A stretch of 15,905 nucleotides of DNA from Verrucomicrobia bacterium UBA1263 (GTDB taxonomy: Bacteria > Verrucomicrobiota > Verrucomicrobiia > Limisphaerales > UBA1412): positions 21,698-37,602 of the forward strand of contig DBVN01000038.1 in assembly GCA_002308515.1 (NCBI GenBank). The letters run 5' to 3'. Shown in pieces: positions 1-7,575 of this stretch. The position numbers and the translations under genes are program-made. The first letter of the stretch is position 1. Each line of letters opens with the position of its first letter. A model generated the notes under the pieces. It was given only the letters and a program-made list of their open reading frames with translations. It did no database searches and had not been told where the DNA came from.

Positions 1-251
1 GCGGCCGGAGCCGCCAGCACATCCAGAAAATGATCCAGCACCGGGATATAATACGCGCAGATCTCCAGCACTGTCGCTGTGGAAAATACGATGAGCGCCG
101 GGTCTGACGCCAGCCACATCCAGTTTTCACCCAGAGTCAGATACTCACAACGCGCGCCCAGACTCAGCACCAGCATCGGGATAAAAACGCGAAAACCGCA
201 CACGGCGCTCAGAGCCACACCCATGATCAAACTTATCAAAATATTTTCCAT
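1..251 (-). CDS. DUF4126 domain membrane protein, partial (C-terminus off the left edge)
   Basis: About 83 N-terminal residues are present and the rest lies beyond base 1. The protein opens with a hydrophobic helix (residues 4-18) running into a GFRVFIPMLVLSL motif, then W-x-W-L-A-SDPALI and EICAYYIPVLDHFLDVLAAP, which I recognise as the conserved start of the DUF4126 family of small multi-helix inner-membrane proteins. Their function is not known. The ATG at 251 has a GAGGA ribosome-binding site 7 nt upstream (259-263). The gene lies 72 bp downstream of the hpnA-like gene on the same strand and may be the last member of that transcript, although a hairpin occupies the gap. Family call confident; function unknown. 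Confidence 0.8.
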   Translation of the reverse strand, partial: MENILISLIMGVALSAVCGFRVFIPMLVLSLGARCEYLTLGENWMWLASDPALIVFSTATVLEICAYYIPVLDHFLDVLAAPA

Positions 252-266
252 TTGAATATCCTCACT

Positions 267-284
267 GCGGGTCGTTATACCCGC
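267..284 (-). promoter_or_regulatory. Leader hairpin before the DUF4126 gene
   Basis: A perfect 6-bp stem (GCGGGT at 267-272, ACCCGC at 279-284) with a 6-nt loop lies three bases upstream of the GAGGA ribosome-binding site of the DUF4126 gene. On the minus strand no T-run follows it, so it does not look like an intrinsic terminator. It could tune translation or mRNA stability of the downstream gene. The structure is visible; the role is inference. Confidence 0.35.
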
Positions 285-323
285 TAATCATATTAAACGT
301 TTTTCCGGGTGTTTTTATTCAAA

Positions 324-1340
324 TTATTTTTTAGTGTATCCGTTTTCCCTGAACCACTGGATGGCATCCTCCAGAGCCTGCCGCGGAGGTGTCTGTGGCA
401 AACCCAGCTCTTTGATCGCTTTAGAGGGATCGAAGAACATCCGGTAGGCGGCCATTTTCACTCCGGCGATCGGGGCTTTGGGCGGCTTCCCGGTAAAGTG
501 GGAGATCGCCTCATTCACATAAGCGGCGGCCAGAGCTGCCTTGTAGGGTATCTTGATCCTGGGCGCTTTCAGTCCGGTGATGTCCGCCAGCACCGTAAAG
601 GTATCCTTCATCATCCAGTTCCCTTCGGCGTTTCCCAGAATGTACCGCTCGCCGATACGTCCCTTTTCCGCGGCCAGGATATGCCCCTGAGCCACATCAC
701 GCACATGGACCCAGTTCAGACCGGTCTCCAGATAAGCCGGCATTTCGCCTTTCAGAAAGTCCACGATCACTTTTCCCGTGGGGGTCGGTTTCACATCATA
801 GGGACCGATGGGCGCGGTCGGGCAGACGATCACGATGGGCGCTCCGTTCTTGATGAATTCCCGTGCTTTCAGTTCCGCCAGCCACTTGGAGCGCTTGTAA
901 GCGTTCGTCAGATTTTGGGGGAAGGGATCCGTGGATTCATTTGCCGGCGGCTCGGAAAGCCCGGTCTCGTGAGTGATGCCGACGCATCCGACCGTGCTGG
1001 TATAGACGATCCGGCTGCATCCCGCCGCGCAGGCCGCCTCCAGGACGTTGTGAGTGCCGTCTATATTGGTCTGGAACATGGGACGGTAATCCGCCAGCCA
1101 GAGATGATAGCTGGCCGCCGCGTGGAAACACCAGTCGCAGCCCGCGACTCCCTGTTCCACGGATTTTTTGTCCAGAACGTCTCCGCGGATCGTTTCATAA
1201 TCCTTGCCGCTGAGACCTTCCAGACCGCGCAGATTGCTGGAACTCCTCACCAGTACACGGACCGTGTGACCCTGCTGGACAAGCTGGCGGACAAGATTTC
1301 CGCCGATAAAACCTGACGCGCCTGTTACAAAACACTTCAT
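324..1340 (-). CDS. hpnA: HpnA-like NAD(P)-dependent sugar epimerase / reductase (extended SDR family)
   Basis: A 338-residue extended short-chain dehydrogenase. The N-terminal Rossmann motif is TGASGFIG (Gly7, Gly10, Gly13) and the catalytic set is Ser115/Thr116 with Tyr148 and Lys152 in AYKRSK. Family-specific stretches (TNIDGTHNVLEAA, VKPTPTGK, GLNWVHVRDVAQGH, GERYILG) match the hopanoid-associated sugar epimerase family HpnA, which is related to dihydroflavonol reductases. The start at 1340 is preferred over upstream in-frame codons because it sits directly before the Rossmann strand and follows an AGAGGA-type ribosome-binding site. The gene lies 47 bp after a polyprenyl-phosphate sugar transferase, so a role in nucleotide-sugar or polyprenyl-linked sugar modification is as plausible as hopanoid synthesis, and no other hopanoid gene is in the window. 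Family sure, substrate unknown. Confidence 0.82.
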   Translation of the reverse strand: MKCFVTGASGFIGGNLVRQLVQQGHTVRVLVRSSSNLRGLEGLSGKDYETIRGDVLDKKSVEQGVAGCDWCFHAAASYHLWLADYRPMFQTNIDGTHNVLEAACAAGCSRIVYTSTVGCVGITHETGLSEPPANESTDPFPQNLTNAYKRSKWLAELKAREFIKNGAPIVIVCPTAPIGPYDVKPTPTGKVIVDFLKGEMPAYLETGLNWVHVRDVAQGHILAAEKGRIGERYILGNAEGNWMMKDTFTVLADITGLKAPRIKIPYKAALAAAYVNEAISHFTGKPPKAPIAGVKMAAYRMFFDPSKAIKELGLPQTPPRQALEDAIQWFRENGYTKK

Positions 1341-1387
1341 AGATACAGTCCTCTTGAAAGTCTCCGCGGCCGATCCCTGCCGGGAAA

Positions 1388-2782
1388 TCACTTAGCTCCC
1401 AGTCCCCGAAACACGACGGGGATCGTTTTGATCAGGATCTTGATGTCGCCCCAGAAACTCCAGTTATCGATATACTCCAGGTCCAAGCGGACCCATTCTT
1501 TGAAATCCGTTATATTATTGCGTCCGCTGATCTGCCACAGGCAGGTCATTCCCGGCCTCACGCTCAGACGGCGGCGGTGGGAAATATCGTCAAAATGCTT
1601 GGTTTCATCCACCGGCAGGGGACGCGGGCCCACCAGACTCATTTCGCCTTTCAGTACGTTCAGCAGCTGCGGCAGCTCATCCAGACTGGTCTTGCGCAGG
1701 AGCGCGCCGATCTTGGTCACGCGCGGATCGTTCGTCACCTTAAAGACCGGGCCGCTCATTTCATTCAGACGCTCCAGCTCATGTTTGCGCATTTCCGCGT
1801 TGTTGACCATCGAGCGGAACTTGTACATCGTGAAAGGCTGACCGTTCAGACCGCTGCGCTTTTGCGCGAAGAAAACAGGGCCGGGCGACGTGATCTTGAT
1901 CGCCAGGGAGATCAGCAGGAACAGGGGCGAAAGGAACAGCAGCAGAAAGAACGAACTTACATAATCCAGCATTTGCTTGGCAAAGGACTGCATCGTGAAC
2001 TCCGGCGCGGTGCGGAACACCAGCAGCGGACTGCCTACCAGCGTATCCAGTGTGGGCTTGCAGATCTCCGTATGGAAGAAGTTCGCCAGCACCCAGACAT
2101 CAACACCTTCCAGCTCACAGCATTGGATGATTTTTTCCACCGTGCTGAACTGGGTATACCTGGAACCGACAAAAACGATATTGGGCGACTGGTCATGCAG
2201 CAGATTCAGCAAGGCTTCCTGCGAAGCCTGTTCGACATCAAACTCTCCCACGACCTCGAACTCATTCTTGCCCATATCCTTTAATTTCTTGCGGATGCGC
2301 CGGGCCTCACTGCCGTTGGCCGCGATAATGACACGCTTCGAGAATTGAGTCCGGCCCAGAGAACTGCCTCTCAGCCACCGCAGCAGCTCGTCCTTGATCG
2401 CCACCAGCGTGAATGTCATCGGCAGGAACAGCAGCAGGACGGAACGGGCCAGCGTCCACTTCATCAGGAACATTGCCAGAATGATGATCATGAACAGCAG
2501 CAGACAGCCTCTGCCCAGCGCGGCGTAATGCCTGACACGGGAATTTGGAAGCAGATCCCGTGTGTAATAACCCTGTGTGTAGAAAATGAAAGGTGTCAGA
2601 AGGGGGATCAGGATCATGACCCAGGTAAATCGCTCAAAACCTTCGATATCAGATGGATCCGGCAAAAAGTCAATATTGATCTGCGCACGCAAAGCATGGG
2701 AGAGCCACAAGCCAAGCATACACAAACCCGCGTCCAAAAGCATCTGCACCTGGACCAATATATTTCTTTCGCGCTGGAGCAT
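1388..2782 (-). CDS. Polyprenyl-phosphate sugar-1-phosphate transferase (WcaJ/WbaP-type initiating glycosyltransferase)
   Basis: A 464-residue inner-membrane enzyme that transfers a sugar-1-phosphate from a nucleotide sugar to undecaprenyl phosphate, the first step of exopolysaccharide, capsule or O-antigen assembly. Four N-terminal transmembrane helices (about 13-31, 52-71, 91-108, 112-130) precede a Rossmann-like CoA-binding-fold region (about 148-250). A re-entrant hydrophobic segment (274-297) leads into the catalytic bacterial sugar transferase domain with KITSPGPVFFAQKR, MYKFRSM, the TSLDELPQ catalytic Asp368-Glu369 pair, MSLVGPRPLP and RPGMTCLWQISGR. Length and order are normal for the family. 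The ATG at 2782 is chosen because MLQRERN resembles usual family starts, but its ribosome-binding site is weak; an in-frame TTG at 2806 is an alternative. The sugar cannot be read from sequence. Head of the leftmost operon. Confidence 0.9.
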   Translation of the reverse strand: MLQRERNILVQVQMLLDAGLCMLGLWLSHALRAQINIDFLPDPSDIEGFERFTWVMILIPLLTPFIFYTQGYYTRDLLPNSRVRHYAALGRGCLLLFMIIILAMFLMKWTLARSVLLLFLPMTFTLVAIKDELLRWLRGSSLGRTQFSKRVIIAANGSEARRIRKKLKDMGKNEFEVVGEFDVEQASQEALLNLLHDQSPNIVFVGSRYTQFSTVEKIIQCCELEGVDVWVLANFFHTEICKPTLDTLVGSPLLVFRTAPEFTMQSFAKQMLDYVSSFFLLLFLSPLFLLISLAIKITSPGPVFFAQKRSGLNGQPFTMYKFRSMVNNAEMRKHELERLNEMSGPVFKVTNDPRVTKIGALLRKTSLDELPQLLNVLKGEMSLVGPRPLPVDETKHFDDISHRRRLSVRPGMTCLWQISGRNNITDFKEWVRLDLEYIDNWSFWGDIKILIKTIPVVFRGLGAK

Positions 2783-2886
2783 GGTTAAGAAATAACCACT
2801 TCCCAAAGAATACCATTCCCGGAGTTCGACTGCAACATCTTATCATTAGTTTTGCGTTTTTCTTATGAATCAGTATTAGAAGCGCA

Positions 2887-2928
2887 AATAAACTCAAAAT
2901 CGTCATAAGAGATGGTTTTGAGTTTATT
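2887..2928. repeat. Perfect 13-bp inverted repeat between divergent genes
   Basis: AATAAACTCAAAA at 2887-2899 is repeated as its exact reverse complement at 2916-2928. The arms can extend inwards by a T-G wobble and a C-G pair, leaving a 12-nt loop. It lies between the divergent sugar transferase and rhs genes, about 105 bp upstream of the transferase start and 120 bp upstream of the rhs start. It is AT-rich and has no clean T-run, so terminator function is unclear. It could also be an operator for divergent control. Confidence 0.6.
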
Positions 2929-2974
2929 GATTTTCAGGGGATTTAAAAATTTTTTCAAATTTTTCAGAAAACAC

Positions 2975-3005
2975 TTGACGCTTCCATTTTTATATGATTT
3001 ACTAT
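2975..3005 (+). promoter_or_regulatory. Possible promoter of the rhs gene
   Basis: TTGACG at 2975-2980 is a close match to a sigma70 -35 box and is preceded by A/T tracts (2941-2970) that could act as an UP element. The best -10 candidate is TACTAT at 3000-3005, with a long 19-bp spacer. Other TATA-like hexamers nearby have worse spacing. The rhs ATG follows at 3047. Tentative. Confidence 0.3.
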
Positions 3006-3046
3006 ATAAGTTGTTTGAGAAACAACGAAAAACAGAAAGAATAACT

Positions 3047-6000
3047 ATGACGAAAACACTTGAACTAAAAGCACTAGGCTTATCAGCAATTATTTTTTTA
3101 CTGACCATAGCATACAACACAGCGTTAGCGTGCTGTCCTACAAACAATCCCAATACTACTGTTACAGATATATCTTCGGAAACAGAGGGAGATCCGATTG
3201 GTGTCGTAAATGGTAAGGTTCTTTTAGAGGAAAGAGATCTTGTTCTGCAAACACCTCTTTTGGAACTTGATTTTATTCGCTCCTGGAGAACTCCGGGCAG
3301 TAATTCCGGAACTCTTCAAGGGGGATGGGAGCATTCCTTTGAATGGAAGGTTCTCACTGATGCAGAAGCCGGCATCACACCGGGGACCAATACCTATCAG
3401 GGTGTTACCGGTGAATTTGTCGCGGTAAAGGTACCCGTCAATCCTTACGATGGAGCTTTCAAAGGAGGTAAATACTTTTTTGTAAAAGGTACTTTAGGCC
3501 CTCACATTGGAACTATTATAGGAGTTTATAACTGTGTTGGCAGAGAATTGAAAGGGGCTTCTCTCTATCAAACGACAAGCGGATGGGAATTGAGCGGTAT
3601 ATCCGGCAGCAGTGTCCGTTATCTTTTCAACACCAATGGATATTTGACTCAGATCAGTCATCCCAGTTCGGTCAATATCACTTTGAGCTATAATTCCAAC
3701 AATCAGCTGACCAATGTCGCTCACAGCAGCGGAACGAGTCTCTCTCTGACTTATTCCGGGAATTATCTAACACAAGTCCGCAATAATCGTGATACGAATT
3801 TGTGGATGCAATACAGTTACGGCAACAATATATTTACAGCCACAAGACATATTTCGTCCAGTAGCAGTGATAATCTGTCTTTCAAGTATTATTACAAATC
3901 ATACTGGGACGAGGCGAATAGTGTTTACAGATCATTGGTTTATAAGAAAGAGAATCCTGTTGGAGATCAATACTTGTGGAGGTACCTGACAGATGGCTCT
4001 CTGATGGCTGATGGAGCCTGGATCGTTGCTGGCGGCATTACCAATAACTATGGAACGACACTGGTTCGGCAGACAAACAGCTATAATACCCGGATGAATG
4101 TGGAAGTGCAGACAGATCGTTCCGGTGGTGCGATAGCCTACACCACAAACAGATATGACCTGATCCGGATGGTTCCCACACGAATCACGGGACCGCTTCC
4201 AACACAGGTGGAACGCCATACCTATAATGCTGATAAAGATCTGACAAGACAGTATTTTGTATGGGATTGGCAGTCGGCGATCAGTGGAAGTAGTTATGAC
4301 ACGAATCGCAACGTCATCGGTCTTTATTCCGCTTATGGAATAGATACTTCTTCTTATGAAGCGGACAAGGAATATTATCAGGATTACAGCCTGACATGGA
4401 CAGGCAAGCGTCAACTGTCGAGTGTGAGAGACACTTTAGGTCGCGGTTATCAGTTCCAGTATAACAGCTATCTTGATAGTCCCATACAAATCACAGCGGT
4501 GGATGAAAACAACAATACCCGTTCATTAGCCAGGTTCAGTTATAATTCAGAAGGATTCCCCACTTACTATACCAATGCCAATGGTCATGTAACAACATAT
4601 ACTTATTCAACCACATCGGGTGGAAGAAGTGTAACTGTTCAACCACCGTTGGGATATTCCAAGACGATTGCTTTCGATCATCTCTGGAGACCAACTTCGT
4701 TCTCGGAATATGATTATCTTGGAAATCAAGAAACGACTTATTTCCAAACAGATTATGCCGGAAGGCTTCTGGCAATTACAAACGCTTGGAATCATGTAAC
4801 CAGCTTCCAGTATGACAAAGCGGGACGGTTGATTTATGCGGAAGATCCCAGCGGATATTATGTTACGAATCAATGGAGACTGGGCAAACTGGTTTCTCAG
4901 ACGGTTGGCAAGACCGGAAGCACTGTTGCTGCAAAGATCAGTCTGGAATATGATCCTCAGATGACAATGGCCTCTGTTAAAGATCCCAAGAACCGCTACG
5001 TGGAAACGTATGGACTGGATGCCGCCGGACAAGTAACCAATGTGACAAACTTGGATGGCCGCAGGTTGGCTATTTCCCGTGGTGTGCAGGGCAAGATTGA
5101 TCAGATAGACCGTTATGACAGCAATGATCAATATGAGGGCAGTATTTATGTTTATTATGATGAAAAAGGCAGACCATATTCTGTTTCATATCCAGACACC
5201 TCATATTCTTATGACTATCTGGCCAATGGCTTGCTTTCATCCATTTATGGGAATAATAACACTATAGGACTCAGTTACGACACTTGGAATAACTTAGTTC
5301 AAGTGAGGAACAATGTGGAAAACTGGCTTTATACCACGAACTATTATGCCTATGACGCGGAAGGAAATCTGACGAATAAAGTGCTGACCTTTACAGATTA
5401 TAATGACACCTATACACTGATCAATTCAACCTATCTTTATGACGCGAATGAACGGCTGATAGGAGAAAATGACGCGAATGGAAATCCGCTTTGGCGGTAT
5501 GGGTATAATCCTTATTCTGGGAAATTAACTTGTGCGACTAATATGGTAACTGGTGTCTATTGCACTTATTTTTATGATTACTTGGGTAGAATTATACACT
5601 TAGTATATAGTAGACCTACAAGATCATGGATACCATACTATATTGACTATCATTATGATAGTTCCGTAAGGATTTACAGCAAAAATGTTTATGGAGGAGG
5701 TCAAAGTGGAAGAAGTCTTGTATATACTTTTGACGAATTAGGTCGTTTAAAAGAAGAAAGAAGTTATGGTGTGAGTACTAATACCTACACTTATGACTTA
5801 GCTGGGAATCGTTCTTCAGTAACAAGCACTTTTACAACAGCTTATTCTACGCCGGCTAATAATAATCGGTTGGCTACTTGGGGCAATAACGGCAGGATGT
5901 CGTATAATGATGCGGGGTGTGTGACCTATCTCACTTGGAATACCAAGACAAACATCAGCAGTTTGAGTCTTTCCTGGAATGGAGAGTATCAACTGACTCA

Positions 6001-7027
6001 GGTCGAAGCCGTTGAACCGAATTATAACTATAATTATATCTATTATACTTATGACTCATTAGGAAGAAAGACATCCCGTATGGATAATGATACCTGGGAG
6101 TACTATATCTATGACGGAATGAATCTGGTGGCTGATTATGACGCGTATAATGGAAGAATTACCAGAACATATTCGTATGGACCGGGAATAGATAATATTC
6201 AGTCTATGACCATTTATGATGAATATGGTGGTTCGGAAACGTATTACTATATCAAAGACTTGTCAAACACAGTTCATGCTTTAGTAAATGGAAACAGTGA
6301 GATTGTAGAGTATTACTATTATGATGCATTTGGTAACTTTAAGATAATGGATGATTACTATTTATGGATTCCAGAATCAGTTTACGGCAACCGTTTCCTG
6401 TTCCAAGGCAGAGAGTATGATTACGACACAGCACTTTACTATTTCAGAAATCGCTGGTATGAACCGGAAACAGGCCGTTGGCTCTCTCCTGATCCCATAG
6501 GCATTTCCGGAGGTCTTAATCTCTACGCTTTCTGTGGGAATGATCCCGTGAATTTTGTGGATCCAAGTGGGTTGGCACGTCTGAAAAATGGCACAGGAAG
6601 ACCAGTGCTTGTAAGCGGTAATCTTGGTGATAATCGAGGAACTGGACCGCAATATTATGCTGTAATTCCCCCCAATCAGGATGGAGAAGATGTTTGCTGG
6701 GGAGGAGAAAATTCTCTTGATGGATACAAAACAGCAAGAGATGCAATTAATGCTTATTTACATAAGCCAGAGGCATGTTTTGGAAAAATCAAGGATATTG
6801 ACTTTTTTTATCAATTAGAAGTTAAAATTTTACCTGAAAATATGTTTTTTAATGAAGAAGAACGTGTTAAATTAGTTGGAGATGATACAGGTATGGCAAA
6901 AGGAATAGGGGTACATATACTCAAACAAGATAATGATGGTAATGTAAAGCTACATTGGTGGAGTAATGCGTGTAACAACGTACTAATAAAGATGACACCT
7001 TTATATGAAAAATATTTTAAGAAATAA
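3047..7027 (+). CDS. Secreted Rhs/YD-repeat polymorphic toxin with variable C-terminal domain
   Basis: A 1326-residue protein. The first 28 residues form a Sec-type signal peptide (basic start, hydrophobic core 9-22, ALA before Cys29-Cys30). A DUF6531-like N-terminal segment follows (about 48-85, DPIGVVNGKVLLEERDL...SW). The long middle is YD/RHS repeats (for example FQYDKAGRLIYAEDPSG, YTYDLAGNRSSV, YYTYDSLGRKTSR) expected to form the beta cocoon shell. The RHS core ends at residues 1116-1176 with RWLSPDPIGISGGLNLYAF and PVNFVDPSGL, the site where many Rhs proteins release their C-terminal toxin. Residues 1177-1326 (6575-7027) are a more AT-rich tip that I do not recognise. The ATG at 3047 is preferred because the signal peptide begins there; an upstream in-frame ATG at 2912 lies inside the inverted repeat and promoter region. 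No T6SS genes are nearby. Toxin activity is inferred from architecture. Confidence 0.9.
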   Translation: MTKTLELKALGLSAIIFLLTIAYNTALACCPTNNPNTTVTDISSETEGDPIGVVNGKVLLEERDLVLQTPLLELDFIRSWRTPGSNSGTLQGGWEHSFEWKVLTDAEAGITPGTNTYQGVTGEFVAVKVPVNPYDGAFKGGKYFFVKGTLGPHIGTIIGVYNCVGRELKGASLYQTTSGWELSGISGSSVRYLFNTNGYLTQISHPSSVNITLSYNSNNQLTNVAHSSGTSLSLTYSGNYLTQVRNNRDTNLWMQYSYGNNIFTATRHISSSSSDNLSFKYYYKSYWDEANSVYRSLVYKKENPVGDQYLWRYLTDGSLMADGAWIVAGGITNNYGTTLVRQTNSYNTRMNVEVQTDRSGGAIAYTTNRYDLIRMVPTRITGPLPTQVERHTYNADKDLTRQYFVWDWQSAISGSSYDTNRNVIGLYSAYGIDTSSYEADKEYYQDYSLTWTGKRQLSSVRDTLGRGYQFQYNSYLDSPIQITAVDENNNTRSLARFSYNSEGFPTYYTNANGHVTTYTYSTTSGGRSVTVQPPLGYSKTIAFDHLWRPTSFSEYDYLGNQETTYFQTDYAGRLLAITNAWNHVTSFQYDKAGRLIYAEDPSGYYVTNQWRLGKLVSQTVGKTGSTVAAKISLEYDPQMTMASVKDPKNRYVETYGLDAAGQVTNVTNLDGRRLAISRGVQGKIDQIDRYDSNDQYEGSIYVYYDEKGRPYSVSYPDTSYSYDYLANGLLSSIYGNNNTIGLSYDTWNNLVQVRNNVENWLYTTNYYAYDAEGNLTNKVLTFTDYNDTYTLINSTYLYDANERLIGENDANGNPLWRYGYNPYSGKLTCATNMVTGVYCTYFYDYLGRIIHLVYSRPTRSWIPYYIDYHYDSSVRIYSKNVYGGGQSGRSLVYTFDELGRLKEERSYGVSTNTYTYDLAGNRSSVTSTFTTAYSTPANNNRLATWGNNGRMSYNDAGCVTYLTWNTKTNISSLSLSWNGEYQLTQVEAVEPNYNYNYIYYTYDSLGRKTSRMDNDTWEYYIYDGMNLVADYDAYNGRITRTYSYGPGIDNIQSMTIYDEYGGSETYYYIKDLSNTVHALVNGNSEIVEYYYYDAFGNFKIMDDYYLWIPESVYGNRFLFQGREYDYDTALYYFRNRWYEPETGRWLSPDPIGISGGLNLYAFCGNDPVNFVDPSGLARLKNGTGRPVLVSGNLGDNRGTGPQYYAVIPPNQDGEDVCWGGENSLDGYKTARDAINAYLHKPEACFGKIKDIDFFYQLEVKILPENMFFNEEERVKLVGDDTGMAKGIGVHILKQDNDGNVKLHWWSNACNNVLIKMTPLYEKYFKK
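6044..6574 (+). repeat. Rhs core segment, copy 1 of an imperfect direct duplication
   Basis: This 531-bp stretch inside the main rhs gene reappears at 7648-8178 at a constant offset of 1604 bp without any insertion or deletion. Hand comparison of the 175 codons 6050-6574 gives 25 amino-acid differences, many of them clustered around 6290-6370 and at the last few codons before the variable tip. The remaining stretches include long exact matches such as the codons for TWEYYIYDGMNLVADYDAYN. Confidence 0.9.
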
Positions 7028-7041
7028 GAATAATTTTACCT

Positions 7042-7572
7042 ATGATGTCAATTAAACAAACGATTTGGTTTATTATTTGCTGGGCTGTGATTATGCCAGT
7101 AAATGCTGTCTTTTTTTCGGAAAACATTCCACCTTATCTTCAAATGCTTGAACTTATGCCATTGTTTATAATGGTGTTTTTTTTCTGGTATATTACATTC
7201 AGAATGAAAAGATTAGGATTTTTGATGCAATGGAATTTAATATGGTTTTCTTTTGGTTTATTATTTTTGGAAAGCTCGTTTGCTCATTTGTGTGGTATAA
7301 AGTGGTCATGGTGCAATGATATATTTCTGATGACATGGGCGCTTCCTCTTTTTGGTGTTCCTTTCTTTTTTATTTTCCAATTGATTAAAAAACTTTTTTT
7401 CAATCAGGAAGATGCTCATATCCCAAGGAATTACGTTCCTGTTAAAAAGTCAATTCGTTTAATTTTTTCGATATGTTCAGTGGTGTGTGTCTTTTATTAT
7501 ATAGGATGGTGGATAATGTTAATTAATAATGCTATAAGAGAAGAAATTGAAGGTTATTATTGGATAAACTAG
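7042..7572 (+). CDS. Five-helix membrane protein, candidate immunity protein for the Rhs tip
   Basis: A 176-residue, strongly hydrophobic and AT-rich gene with five predicted membrane helices (about 7-25, 36-53, 63-83, 95-117, 138-161). Between helices 4 and 5 lies a polar loop (FFNQEDAHIPRNYVPVKK). It starts 14 nt after the rhs stop, on the same strand, with tandem ATG codons (7042 and 7045) and only a weak ribosome-binding site. I do not recognise the family. Its position directly behind a Rhs C-terminal domain is where cognate immunity genes are found, and membrane immunity proteins usually go with toxins that act at or across the inner membrane. The function is therefore inferred from context only. 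Confidence 0.6.
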   Translation: MMSIKQTIWFIICWAVIMPVNAVFFSENIPPYLQMLELMPLFIMVFFFWYITFRMKRLGFLMQWNLIWFSFGLLFLESSFAHLCGIKWSWCNDIFLMTWALPLFGVPFFFIFQLIKKLFFNQEDAHIPRNYVPVKKSIRLIFSICSVVCVFYYIGWWIMLINNAIREEIEGYYWIN

Positions 7573-7575
7573 ATA

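Noticed and set aside
309..1316. 335-codon plus-strand open frame opposite the hpnA-like gene
   Set aside because: The opposite strand carries an unambiguous SDR enzyme; this frame has no recognisable motif.
2887..2928. End of an insertion sequence or transposon
   Set aside because: The two arms lie 16 bases apart rather than at the ends of an element, no transposase is present in the window, and no flanking target duplication was seen.
3047..7027. Tandem DNA repeats or a CRISPR-like array in the rhs gene
   Set aside because: The periodic Tyr-Asp and Gly motifs are protein-level YD repeats with diverged codons; there are no identical direct repeats with regular spacers.
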